From an uncultured Pelagibacteraceae bacterium (lineage in GTDB: Bacteria; Pseudomonadota; Alphaproteobacteria; Pelagibacterales; Pelagibacteraceae), in the NCBI GenBank assembly GCA_902552345.1, contig CACDGO010000005.1, forward strand, positions 1 through 62,321: a stretch of 62,321 nt of DNA. Reading direction: 5' to 3'. Made by a program: the position numbers and the translations under genes. Position 1 is the first letter of the stretch, and each line of letters opens with the position of its first letter. A model generated the notes under the pieces. It was not told where the DNA came from. It worked only from the letters and a program-made list of their open reading frames with translations, and made no database searches. Of the stretch, positions 26,454 through 35,046 are shown piece after piece.

Positions 26454-27442
26454 GTTGTTTTTTCTGTTCCAGTTTTCTTTTTAAATCTCTTTTCTAGGAA
26501 ATATCTATCAATAAAACCGCCTAAACCCTTAGGCATAAATAAAATAGTTAAGACTATTGTTAAACCAAATATTAAAAGCTGATATTTATATAATGGTCTA
26601 GTTAGGTCATAAACAATTGTAATTACTATAGCGCCAATAATTCCACCCCAAATATGACCAAGACCTCCTAGAACAACCATAGCTAAGAATGTTACCATTT
26701 CTATAACTGTGTAATTATTAGGATGTATGTATCCTGGAGGCATGTGAGCGTAAACTGCACCTGCCGCACCAGCAAACATAGCGCTAAGAATAAAAGCTAA
26801 GATCTTATATTTTTTTACATTAATTCCAGCGGCTGCAGCACAAATTGGATCCTCCCTGATAGACATAAACGCTCTTCCAACTCCAGATCTTAAAATACTG
26901 AATGAGAAGTAAACCGCTATAATCATTATTGTCATTGAGATGAAATAATATCTATCCGGAGAGTCGAAGTTGTAACCCATTAAAGAGGGTGTTGGAATAT
27001 CAGAAATACCAAATGTAGATCTAAAAAAGTTTCCGTTTTCAATAAATAATCTTATTGCCTCACCTCCACCTAATGTCGCTAAGGCTAAATAAGGACCTTC
27101 CAATCTAAAAGATGGAATTCCCATTGCTACTCCAAAAAATGCGGTAACTATTATAGCTATGGGTAAAGTTGCCCAAAAACCAAGTCCTAAATATAAAAAC
27201 AATGTTCCAGCGGTATAAGAACCTACTGCAAATAAACCAACGTGTCCTACTGTAACTTGACCGCAATAACCCTTAACAATGTTTAGTCCTGCGGCAACCA
27301 CAATGTTCACAAATATTAAAGTAGCTAAATGTGATTGATAAACATCCGTGAAAACTACTGACGGTACAAAAGCTAAGATGACGAAAGCTATAATAAAAGC
27401 AATAAAAGGATAATCTCTGATAATCGATTTAAATTTTTCCAT
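26450..27442 (-). CDS. livM: LivM-type ABC transporter permease
   Basis: A 330-aa inner-membrane permease with about eight to ten hydrophobic segments. The conserved NIVKGYCGQVTVGHVGLFAVGSYT stretch near 54 and FMSIREDPICAAAAGINV (the EAA-like loop) are typical of LivM, as is FLAMVVLGGLGHIWGGIIGA. It is placed between an Fe/2OG oxygenase gene (1-base overlap) and livG (4-base overlap). Substrate range of this transporter family is wide (amino acids, amides, urea, carboxylates). Confidence 0.92.
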   Translation of the reverse strand: MEKFKSIIRDYPFIAFIIAFVILAFVPSVVFTDVYQSHLATLIFVNIVVAAGLNIVKGYCGQVTVGHVGLFAVGSYTAGTLFLYLGLGFWATLPIAIIVTAFFGVAMGIPSFRLEGPYLALATLGGGEAIRLFIENGNFFRSTFGISDIPTPSLMGYNFDSPDRYYFISMTIMIIAVYFSFSILRSGVGRAFMSIREDPICAAAAGINVKKYKILAFILSAMFAGAAGAVYAHMPPGYIHPNNYTVIEMVTFLAMVVLGGLGHIWGGIIGAIVITIVYDLTRPLYKYQLLIFGLTIVLTILFMPKGLGGFIDRYFLEKRFKKKTGTEKTT

Positions 27443-28308
27443 TATCCAACTTCTCTCATTAAATAATCTGAGTCATGTGAAGATGTGAGCATTCTTTTGT
27501 TTGTTTTCTTAATTTTGGGTAAATAGCTAACGTTTTTATATCTCCATACAACAGGTTTGCTTAAAGCATAACTTCCATAAATGAAAAATCTTTTCTTACC
27601 TTTGATTTCTCTAAATAAAGATACACCATGGTAAGAGTTAGGCGTGGATTGAAAAAAAATTACACTCCCTTTTGACGGAGTAAATTCTTTAACTTTTGCT
27701 AGTTCAGAAATACCAGGAAATCTTTTAAAACTTTTTCTATATTTCATATCAGTTTTCTTTTTAAAAATTGATAAAGCTCCTCCATTTTTTTTTGGTATAT
27801 CGTTTAAATAAATAAGAAAATTATAAAGTCTTGTTACATCATCTCTGTGGGGCCTTAATCTATAACCGCCCCTAGAAACAGAAAAATCTATGTCTAAATT
27901 TACATTCGGGTTTTTATAAGTTTTACCTAACATTTTCATTAATTCTTTTGAATTCATCAATTTTTTATTTGTAAATTTTTCTCGCAAAAATTTGCTAGGC
28001 AAGTATGCATTAGACCAACCATAATCCTTAAAAGTTTTTTTAAATCTATTTTCAACTTTTTTGTAAAAAGATTGGCTATTAAATTGTTTATATAATTTGT
28101 TAGATAATTTTGATTTTTTTAAATAATTTTTAAAATTACTTGACCCTTTGTTAATTCTATTTCTACCGCCTTGTATTAAATCATCAAATGATTTTGCATT
28201 TCGAATTTCGTCTATAAGTTTTTCACAATCTTTTTCTGAAATAGCACTTTTGCCAACCATTACAGGAAAGTTGCTTTTTACTTTCTTCAATTTATTAACG
28301 TTTATCAT
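27442..28308 (-). CDS. 2OG-Fe(II) oxygenase, prolyl-hydroxylase-like
   Basis: A 288-aa protein with the double-stranded beta-helix motif set of Fe/2OG oxygenases: H154-R-D156 in RPHRDDVTRLYNF, the LIYLND strand, H227 in SYHGVS, and Arg239 or Arg240 for the co-substrate. It resembles the P4H/PKHD branch more than PhyH. It sits inside a transport operon, between the binding-protein gene and livM, and its stop overlaps the livM start. That placement suggests it acts on the imported compound or a derivative. Substrate unknown. Confidence 0.82.
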   Translation of the reverse strand: MINVNKLKKVKSNFPVMVGKSAISEKDCEKLIDEIRNAKSFDDLIQGGRNRINKGSSNFKNYLKKSKLSNKLYKQFNSQSFYKKVENRFKKTFKDYGWSNAYLPSKFLREKFTNKKLMNSKELMKMLGKTYKNPNVNLDIDFSVSRGGYRLRPHRDDVTRLYNFLIYLNDIPKKNGGALSIFKKKTDMKYRKSFKRFPGISELAKVKEFTPSKGSVIFFQSTPNSYHGVSLFREIKGKKRFFIYGSYALSKPVVWRYKNVSYLPKIKKTNKRMLTSSHDSDYLMREVG

Positions 28309-28324
28309 TTTTGTGGTTTCCTTG

Positions 28325-28356
28325 AAAAAATGAGCGGTAGTTTTACCTACCGCTCA
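28325..28356 (-). terminator. Intrinsic terminator after the binding-protein gene
   Basis: A perfect 10-bp stem, TGAGCGGTAG (28331-28340 on the plus strand) against CTACCGCTCA (28347-28356), with a 6-base loop. On the minus strand it is followed by TTTTTT. It starts 16 bases past the stop of the binding-protein gene and ends about 17 bases before the next gene in the same direction. The reverse strand also has a T-run, less directly placed. Read-through would give low expression of the oxygenase, livM and livG. Confidence 0.88.
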
Positions 28357-28371
28357 CAATTTTTTTAACTA

Positions 28372-29562
28372 TTATAAACCAGCGCTAGCATTAAATGTTA
28401 CAGTACCAGCAACTTTTGTTTTAAAGTTTTTTCCACCTTTAGTGTACTCAATCATAACAGGAGTTCTGTTACCATCTCTACACTCAGGCGTTCCTGATTT
28501 ACAGAAATTGATTGGACCAGAAGCTAAACCTCTGAAGTCAGTTGTCGCAGCAATTGCGTCTCTAACTTTATTTCTGTCAACTGCTAGATCTCCAGTGAAT
28601 TTAACTTTTTTAAGAGCTATCTCTAGAATATCTAGTAAGTCCATCATTTGTGAAAAGTCGTGACCAGGTACAACACCATATTTGTCTTTTACCATTTTCA
28701 CAAATTTCTTAGCTTCAGGTCTAGTGTCAGATGCAGCGAATGCAGCTGAGAAAGTTACACCTTTTGCAGCAGAACCAGCATTTATTGGTATCTCTACTTT
28801 AGAACCAATAGAAGCTGTTACTCTGTGAACAGATTTTGGTATTCCAACTTCATACGATTGTACAAGTCCTCTAACTGTTTCATCCAATAAAGCTGAAATT
28901 ACAAGAACTTCTGGATTAGTAGCTTTAGCTTTAGTTAAGTAACTTCTAAAGTCAGTTTCTTTTTCTCCAGATTGAACCATATAAGTTGGCTCAACGTTGT
29001 AGTTCTCTCTCATGTAGTCAGCTAAAGATAATGCAAAATCTTTACCAGCAGCATCTGGACCATAGATATAAGCTATCTTAGTACCTTGATTTTCTGCAGT
29101 AAATTTACCTTGTACAATTTTGTAAAATCTTGATGATACAGGTACTCTAAAAATGTATTCACTACCTTTTTTAGTAATGTCAGCATTTGTTGAGTGAGGT
29201 ATGATTTGTGGAACTTTAGCTTTAGCTGAAACAGGTACCATAGGTAATGTTACAGAACTACAGCTAGATCCAATTATAACGTGAACTTTATCTTGGTAAG
29301 CAAGTTTTGTTGCGTTTGCTACACCTTTTTCAGATTTACACTCATCGTTATAAAGTGTTAAGTCGATTTTTTGACCGTTGATAGTGCCTTCTTTATTCCA
29401 CTTTGCAACAGTATCAGTAATTAACTCTCCGTGTTTATAACCAACATCTGATAGCATTCTAAAAGAAACACCAATTTTGATTGTTTCTGCTTGAGCTAAA
29501 GTCGTGATTACTAAACCTGCGGAAAAGACAATTGCTGAAAAAACAAATTTAAGTTTATTCAT
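28372..29562 (-). CDS. LivK/AmiC-type periplasmic substrate-binding protein
   Basis: The 396-aa binding protein of the HAAT-family ABC transporter. It has a signal peptide (about 1-25, ending LAQA before ETIKIG) and the type I periplasmic fold starting IKIGVSFRMLSDVG. VHVIIGSSCSSVTLPM and FRVPVSSRFYK are typical of the Peripla_BP_6 family. I chose the ATG at 29562 over the one at 29574 because the upstream codons form a strong GGGGGAA ribosome-binding site. A terminator follows directly. It is divergent from livF. Confidence 0.92.
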   Translation of the reverse strand: MNKLKFVFSAIVFSAGLVITTLAQAETIKIGVSFRMLSDVGYKHGELITDTVAKWNKEGTINGQKIDLTLYNDECKSEKGVANATKLAYQDKVHVIIGSSCSSVTLPMVPVSAKAKVPQIIPHSTNADITKKGSEYIFRVPVSSRFYKIVQGKFTAENQGTKIAYIYGPDAAGKDFALSLADYMRENYNVEPTYMVQSGEKETDFRSYLTKAKATNPEVLVISALLDETVRGLVQSYEVGIPKSVHRVTASIGSKVEIPINAGSAAKGVTFSAAFAASDTRPEAKKFVKMVKDKYGVVPGHDFSQMMDLLDILEIALKKVKFTGDLAVDRNKVRDAIAATTDFRGLASGPINFCKSGTPECRDGNRTPVMIEYTKGGKNFKTKVAGTVTFNASAGL

Positions 29563-29588
29563 TATTTCCCCCATTTGTTATTTAATTG

Positions 29589-29618
29589 TTGCTAAGGCTA
29601 TAAAATAATAGTTATAAT
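29589..29618 (+). promoter_or_regulatory. Candidate promoter for the livF operon
   Basis: TTGCTA (29589-29594) and TATAAT (29613-29618) are 18 bases apart in the 111-base divergent gap between the binding-protein gene and livF. The likely start is near 29625, leaving a leader of about 50 bases. The minus-strand promoter for the binding protein must lie in the same gap, so the two operons can share a regulator. I see no clear operator. Confidence 0.5.
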
Positions 29619-29673
29619 GTCTATGACTAATAATTACATTTTTGGTAAATCAGAAAAAAAAATTGGAGGATGA

Positions 29674-30393
29674 TTGCTTAAGATAGATCAATTAATTTCT
29701 GGATATGGCTCTGTACAAATATTAAATGGAGCTAATATGAAAGTTAAAAAACAATCTATAGTTGCATTGCTCGGTGGTAATGGTACAGGCAAATCAACTA
29801 TTCTAAGAGCTGCATCTGGATTAATTAGATCGTGGAAAGGTACAATCGAATTTAACGGTGAGCAAATTCAAAACTTGCCTGCTCACGAAATAGTTGGAAG
29901 AGGATTAGTGCAAGTAACTCAAGGAAAGGATGTTTTCCCTGCAATGTCTGTCACTGAAAATTTAAAATTAGGTGGATTTATTTTAAAAAGCAAACAACAA
30001 CTGTCAGATAATTTAGAAAAGGTTTATAACTATTTTCCAAGATTAAATGAAAGAAAAGATCAATTGGCCGCAACTTTATCAGGTGGAGAGTTGCAAATGT
30101 TATGTATTGGAAGAGGGTTAATGTCTAATCCTAAAATGATAATGCTAGATGAGCCCAGTGCTGCTCTAGCGCCTCAAATAGTTTTAGATATCTTTAAAAA
30201 TATTAATAGAATTAGACAAGACGGATTAACAGTTCTTGTAGTAGAACAAAATGTTAGGATGGCATTATTGCTTGCTGATTACGGATATGTAATTAAAGAC
30301 GGTGTGATCAATGTTGAGGGCGATAGTAAGAAATTAATGTACGATGAAAGTGTAAAAGAGTCATATCTTGGAGGAACTAAAGCTAATGTTTAA
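29674..30393 (+). CDS. livF: LivF-type ABC transporter ATPase
   Basis: A 239-aa ATPase with Walker A GGNGTGKST, signature LSGGELQML and Walker B MIMLDEPSAALA, plus the LivF-type EQNVRMAL switch. The start is TTG, giving MLKIDQLISGYG, the usual LivF beginning. A GGAGGA lies at 29665-29670, only 3 bases before the TTG. An ATG at 29670 in another frame stops after three codons, so TTG is the only reasonable start. It is first in a long plus-strand operon. Confidence 0.92.
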   Translation: MLKIDQLISGYGSVQILNGANMKVKKQSIVALLGGNGTGKSTILRAASGLIRSWKGTIEFNGEQIQNLPAHEIVGRGLVQVTQGKDVFPAMSVTENLKLGGFILKSKQQLSDNLEKVYNYFPRLNERKDQLAATLSGGELQMLCIGRGLMSNPKMIMLDEPSAALAPQIVLDIFKNINRIRQDGLTVLVVEQNVRMALLLADYGYVIKDGVINVEGDSKKLMYDESVKESYLGGTKANV

Positions 30394-31423
30394 TAAACTG
30401 AGAATTGGAAAAAAAGGTGAAAATATCATATTCGGAACATTTGTGCTTCTCTATATCGGTTGGTGTGTGAATAGCCCCGATATGAATATTGAATCGCTCA
30501 AATCAGTTTTAACAATTGGTCTTTCAGTTGGTATTATTTATGGCTTAGTTGCCCTTGGAATTTCGTTAATCTACACAGGTCTAGATGTAGTTAATTTTTC
30601 TCACGGTGAATTTTTCATGATAGGTGCTTTTGCCGGTCTTACCATGTTTAATCTTTTAGGCAATCAAGATTGGATTTTTAATATATTTCCTGATGCTTAC
30701 GGTTGGATAATTTACGTAGTTTGTTTATTTACAGCCTTTGTTTCAATGGGTTTATTTGGGGTTTTTATTGAAAGAGTTTTCTTAAGACCTCTTACAAAAA
30801 AAGGTGGTGGTTACACTGTAGCTGGAATGGGAATAATCATATGTGGATTTGGTCTTTCAGTGGTTTTAATAAACGTTGCTTATTTAATTTGGAATCCAGT
30901 AGCAAAACCTTTCCCTGCTGAATTAGGTTTGCCAATGGAAATTGGAGGACTATTTTTACCGATTACTTATATTTGGATGATTGTAGTTGGTTTGTCTGTG
31001 GCTGCAGGTCTTTGGTTCTTTTTAAATAAAACAAAAATGGGACTAGGTATCAGAGCTGTAGCTTACTCCAAAGATGTTTCAAATCTAGTTGGAATAAATG
31101 TACCACTATACATATCAATTATTTTTGGTATTGCTTGCGCCATAGCAGGTATAGGAGGAACTTTAGTAGGTCCAACTTATCAAGTTGTTGTATTCATGGG
31201 TTATATCATTCTTATGAAAGCTTTTGCTGCTGCGGTCGTAGGTGGTTTTGGTAATCTGCCTGGTGCAATAGTTGGAGGTTTTACAGTTGGAATATTTGAA
31301 ACAGCTTCTTCTTTTTATATTTCTGGAAGTCACAAAGATTTATACGCCTTTTTATTAATGATTGTTGTTTTAATGATCAAGCCAACAGGCTTCTTTGGTG
31401 TTCAAGTTAAAATGAAAGCTTAA
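30386..31423 (+). CDS. livH: LivH-type ABC transporter permease
   Basis: A 345-aa multi-pass permease. GLVALGISLIYTGLDVVNFSHGEF is the LivH hallmark near residue 55, and AFAAAVVGGFGNLPGAIVGG near the C-terminus is typical. I chose ATG 30386 over TTG 30368 because GGAGGA (30370-30375) stands 10 bases upstream of the ATG. It overlaps livF by 8 bases. With LivM, LivG, LivF and the binding protein it completes one HAAT transporter across two divergent operons. Confidence 0.92.
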   Translation: MFNKLRIGKKGENIIFGTFVLLYIGWCVNSPDMNIESLKSVLTIGLSVGIIYGLVALGISLIYTGLDVVNFSHGEFFMIGAFAGLTMFNLLGNQDWIFNIFPDAYGWIIYVVCLFTAFVSMGLFGVFIERVFLRPLTKKGGGYTVAGMGIIICGFGLSVVLINVAYLIWNPVAKPFPAELGLPMEIGGLFLPITYIWMIVVGLSVAAGLWFFLNKTKMGLGIRAVAYSKDVSNLVGINVPLYISIIFGIACAIAGIGGTLVGPTYQVVVFMGYIILMKAFAAAVVGGFGNLPGAIVGGFTVGIFETASSFYISGSHKDLYAFLLMIVVLMIKPTGFFGVQVKMKA

Positions 31424-32367
31424 TGATAAAGAAAGACACAAAAGTTGCAGTATTAGGTGCTGGTGCTATGGGCTGTCTTTTCGGCGGGTTGTTAGCTGAA
31501 AAAGGTTTAGAGGTTCATCTTATTGATGTTTGGAAAGAACATGTAGACGAAATTAATAGTAAAGGTTTAAAAATGATGGGTCATGGCGGAGATAGAACAG
31601 TAAAAATCCATGCTACGACTGATCCAAAAACTTTAAAGCAAGTCGATGCAATAATTATTATGTGTAAAGCTACAGCTTTAGAGCAAGCTTTATCCAATTC
31701 AAAAAATATTATTGGAGATAATACAGTGCTGATGTCATTTCAAAATGGTATTGGGCATGAAGAAATCATGCAAAAAATAGCTGGTAAAGAAAAAGTTTTA
31801 GGTGGATCAACAACACAAGCCTCTAGTATTCAAGGTCCTGGAATAATTCAAAACCACGCAAGTTTGCCATCATGGATTGGTGAATACGAAGGTGGTTTAA
31901 GTGAAAGGGTAAAAGATTTAGCTGAAACTTTTACTGCGCATGGTTTAGAAACTATTGCAGAAGAAAATATCAAAAGAAGAAAATGGATGAAATTATTTGC
32001 TTTAACAGCAATTGGTCCGTTATCGGCAATATTTGATTTACATCATACAGATTTATACATTTCTAATAAAAATCAGACTATGTCTCGAAAATTAGGTAAG
32101 GATATAATCCTTGAAACTAGAGAAGTAGCAAAAGCCGATGGAGTTGATGTTAGTGAAAGTGATTGTTTAGAAATGTTCAACAGAATAGTAGACTCAAGAC
32201 AAACCAATAAATCATCTATGGCATTCGATGTTGTAAAGCATAGAAAAACAGAAATTGATTTCATAAGTGGAGCTGTTTCTAAAATTGGAAAAAAACATGG
32301 GATTAAAACACCTTTAAATGACCTCATGTATAATATTATTAAGATTAAAGAGGGTATGTACGTATAA
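31423..32367 (+). CDS. PanE/ApbA-family reductase, atypical active site
   Basis: A 314-aa NAD(P)-dependent reductase of the ketopantoate reductase family. Rossmann motif VLGAGAMG (10-17), Asn108 in FQNGIG, Lys190 in KWMKL and the KTEIDFISG segment are kept. Two Asn residues that bind ketopantoate in E. coli PanE (usual KLxxNxxxN) are Leu194 and Gly198 here. The substrate is therefore probably another 2-keto acid. It overlaps livH by 1 base, so it is tied to the transporter operon rather than to pantothenate genes. Confidence 0.83.
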   Translation: MIKKDTKVAVLGAGAMGCLFGGLLAEKGLEVHLIDVWKEHVDEINSKGLKMMGHGGDRTVKIHATTDPKTLKQVDAIIIMCKATALEQALSNSKNIIGDNTVLMSFQNGIGHEEIMQKIAGKEKVLGGSTTQASSIQGPGIIQNHASLPSWIGEYEGGLSERVKDLAETFTAHGLETIAEENIKRRKWMKLFALTAIGPLSAIFDLHHTDLYISNKNQTMSRKLGKDIILETREVAKADGVDVSESDCLEMFNRIVDSRQTNKSSMAFDVVKHRKTEIDFISGAVSKIGKKHGIKTPLNDLMYNIIKIKEGMYV

Positions 32368-32372
32368 GACTT

Positions 32373-34286
32373 GTGTCTAAAGAAATTATTTGGCAACCAT
32401 CAAAAGAGCAAATTGAAAATTCAAAGCTAACCAAGTTTATACAGCATTGTAAATTAAATAATTACGATGAGCTTGAGAAAAAAAGTTTTTCTGATCCTGG
32501 ATGGTTATGGGACAATGTAATAAAATTTTCAGATTTAAAATTTTATAAACCTTACTCAAAAATATTAGATGAATCAAAAGGTGTTCCTTGGACAAGGTGG
32601 TGTATTGGAGGAAAAACTAATATAGTTTTAAATTGTATAGATCGACATAAAGATAAAGAATTTTTTAAAAATACTTTTATTTTTGCTGAAAGAGAAGACG
32701 GTAAAGAAAGCTCAATTACTTATGAAGAATTTGATAAGCAAATCTCAAAGGTTGGGAATGCTTTAAAAATAAATGGCTTTAAAAAAGGTGATGTAATCGC
32801 ACTTTACATGCCTCAATTTATAGAAACTTACATTGCTTACTTTGCTATTTTAAAAATTGGGTGTGTAGTGCTACCTTTATTCTCTGGATATGGGTCTAAA
32901 GCAGTTATTGAAAGACTCCAGATAGCAAAAGCTAAAGGTATATTTACTGTTGAGAAAACATTTAGAAAAGCAAAAGAAATAAGAATGTTTGATCAAATCA
33001 AAAATGAATTAGATCAAGTCATTTCTTTAGAAAAAATTTTTTTATTGGGAAAAGAAAAAGGAAAGAAAATCTTTAATTGGGAAAATTTTCAAAATGTTTC
33101 TAATAATTTAAAAACAGAGGAAACCGATGCTGAGGATCCTGCTATTATCCACTTTACATCAGGTACAACCGGAAAACCTAAAGGATGTGTTTATACTCAT
33201 ATTGGTTTAGTTACTAAGATGTCTTTTGATGAAGGAGTTTTAGCAGACTTTAAACAAACCGATATTCATTTGTGTATGGCTGATATGGGATGGATGGTGG
33301 GTTCTAAGTCTGCAACAATAGCTTCTGCACATGGAGCACAAATGGTAATCGCTGAGGGCGTTCCTGATTTTCCTGATGAGGTTCGTTTTTGGAAACTTAT
33401 TGAAAAATACAAGGTTTCCTGGACAGAGCTTTCCCCTGCTCTCATCAGAGCGCAAATGATTAAAAATGAAAAACTTTTTAAAGATTTAGATTTAAGCTCA
33501 CTTAGAATGATTTGTACTGGTGGGGAACCTTGGACGGAAAAACCTTGGAAATGGTTATTTCAAGTCATTGGTAAATCTAAAGTTCCTATTATGAATTCAG
33601 CTGGAGGTACTGAGGTTTCTGGTTCTATTTTACATTGTTGTTTACATCGTCCTTTTAAGGTTGGATCTTTTAATGCTCCCATTCCCGGAATGAGCGCAGA
33701 CATCTTAAATTTAGATGGAAAAAAAGTGTCTACAAGTGAAATGGGTGAATTGGTCATGAGAAAATCATCAATCGGATTAACAAAAAGTTTATGGAATGAC
33801 GATAAGCGTTACATCGATAATTATTGGAGTGTAATAAAAGATTATTGGGTGCATGGTGATCTTGCAAGTAGAGACGCTGATGGCCATTGGTACTTACATG
33901 GAAGATCTGATGATACCATAAAAGTATCAGGCAAAAGAATTGGACCATCGGAACTCGAGAGCGTAATAGTAAAAAGTGGAAAAGCAAAAGAGGTCGCTGC
34001 TGTTGGAATACCTGACGCAAATAAAGGGTCAAAAATTATTTTATCTATCGTTCCTGCAGAAAATAATGATCAAAAAGAAAGTTTTTTTGAAGATTTAGTT
34101 ATAAAAGATTTAGGGAAATCATTTAAGCCTGATAAGGTAATCTTTGTAAAAGATTTACCTAAAACAAGAAATATGAAAATTATGAGAAGAGTTATAAAAT
34201 CATGTTTAGCAAACCAAGACCCGGGTGATTTATCAACGCTATTAAATCCAGAATCTGTAGAGGAGATTAGATCACATGCAATTTAA
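32373..34286 (+). CDS. AMP-forming acyl-CoA synthetase (acetyl/acetoacetyl-CoA synthetase type)
   Basis: A 637-aa adenylate-forming enzyme that would activate a carboxylate to its CoA thioester. It has TSGTTGKPKG (262-271), a WVHGDLA segment with the ATP-binding Asp, the hinge GRSDDTIKVSGKRIGPSE, and the catalytic Lys602 in KTRNMKIMRR. Length and ends resemble acetyl- and acetoacetyl-CoA synthetases, but the substrate is open. The start is GTG at 32373. It lies between the PanE-like and crotonase genes and is the likely entry step of the locus. Confidence 0.9.
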   Translation: MSKEIIWQPSKEQIENSKLTKFIQHCKLNNYDELEKKSFSDPGWLWDNVIKFSDLKFYKPYSKILDESKGVPWTRWCIGGKTNIVLNCIDRHKDKEFFKNTFIFAEREDGKESSITYEEFDKQISKVGNALKINGFKKGDVIALYMPQFIETYIAYFAILKIGCVVLPLFSGYGSKAVIERLQIAKAKGIFTVEKTFRKAKEIRMFDQIKNELDQVISLEKIFLLGKEKGKKIFNWENFQNVSNNLKTEETDAEDPAIIHFTSGTTGKPKGCVYTHIGLVTKMSFDEGVLADFKQTDIHLCMADMGWMVGSKSATIASAHGAQMVIAEGVPDFPDEVRFWKLIEKYKVSWTELSPALIRAQMIKNEKLFKDLDLSSLRMICTGGEPWTEKPWKWLFQVIGKSKVPIMNSAGGTEVSGSILHCCLHRPFKVGSFNAPIPGMSADILNLDGKKVSTSEMGELVMRKSSIGLTKSLWNDDKRYIDNYWSVIKDYWVHGDLASRDADGHWYLHGRSDDTIKVSGKRIGPSELESVIVKSGKAKEVAAVGIPDANKGSKIILSIVPAENNDQKESFFEDLVIKDLGKSFKPDKVIFVKDLPKTRNMKIMRRVIKSCLANQDPGDLSTLLNPESVEEIRSHAI

Positions 34287-35046
34287 AGATATATTATATG
34301 AAGTCAAAGGTGACTACGCTCATGTCACTATAAATAGACCTAAAGTGTTAAATGCTTTTACACCAGTAACTCTTCAAGAACTTAAGACAGCTCTTGATGC
34401 TGCAGAAAAAGATAAAGAAGTTGGAGTAATAGTTTTATCAGGTGCTGGAGATAGAGCCTTTTGCTCTGGTGGCGATATGAATTGGGAAAGTTCTAAAGAA
34501 TTTCAAGATCATGAATACGAATTTCACATTCACTTAACAAAATGTAGTAAACCAATCATAGCTAAAGTTGATGGGTACGCGATTGGTGGTGGAAATCATA
34601 TGGCTTACTTTTGTGATTTAACTATAGCAAGTGAGAATTCTATATTTGGACAAAATGGTCCCAGAGTTGGTTCTCCAGCTGGAGGAGCTATCGTTGCCCA
34701 CTCTGCGAATATTTTAGGACATAAACGAGCAAGAGAAATGTGGATGACTTGTAAAAGATACTCAGCAAAAGAGATGATGAATTGGGGGTTGGTAAATTCA
34801 GTAGTGAAAAAAGATAAATTAGATGAGGAAGTTAAAAAGTATGGCGATGAAATTTTAAAAGCTGCACCAACTTGTTTAAAAATATTAAAGGCCAGTTTTA
34901 GAAAACAATTTGAAGAAATTTTAAAAATTACACAAAAAGGTATGGTTGAAGAAGTTGCTCCTGGTTATTTTAAAACTGGAGAACAGGCAGAAGGCGCAAA
35001 GGCCTTTCTAGAAAAAAGAAAGCCAAATTTCAAAAAATTTAGATAA
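34276..35046 (+). CDS. Crotonase-family enzyme, MenB/BadI-like
   Basis: A 256-aa enoyl-CoA hydratase/isomerase homologue. Oxyanion-hole segments AFCSGGDMNW (61-70) and GYAIGGGNHMA (100-110) are present. The stretch FGQNGPRVGSPAGG (124-137) followed by GHKRAREMWMTCKRYSAKE matches naphthoyl-CoA synthase MenB and ketocyclohexanecarboxyl-CoA hydrolase BadI more than ordinary hydratases. The MenB Ser-Phe-Asp reads Ser133-Pro-Ala135 here, so the MenB acid is missing. It probably cleaves or forms a C-C bond in an acyl-CoA. It overlaps the CoA-ligase gene by 11 bases. Confidence 0.85.
   Translation: MQFKDILYEVKGDYAHVTINRPKVLNAFTPVTLQELKTALDAAEKDKEVGVIVLSGAGDRAFCSGGDMNWESSKEFQDHEYEFHIHLTKCSKPIIAKVDGYAIGGGNHMAYFCDLTIASENSIFGQNGPRVGSPAGGAIVAHSANILGHKRAREMWMTCKRYSAKEMMNWGLVNSVVKKDKLDEEVKKYGDEILKAAPTCLKILKASFRKQFEEILKITQKGMVEEVAPGYFKTGEQAEGAKAFLEKRKPNFKKFR

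Noticed and set aside
28325-28356. The GAGCGGTAG hairpin as an attachment site or mobile-element end
   Set aside because: No second copy or integrase nearby; stem, loop and T-run fit an intrinsic terminator.
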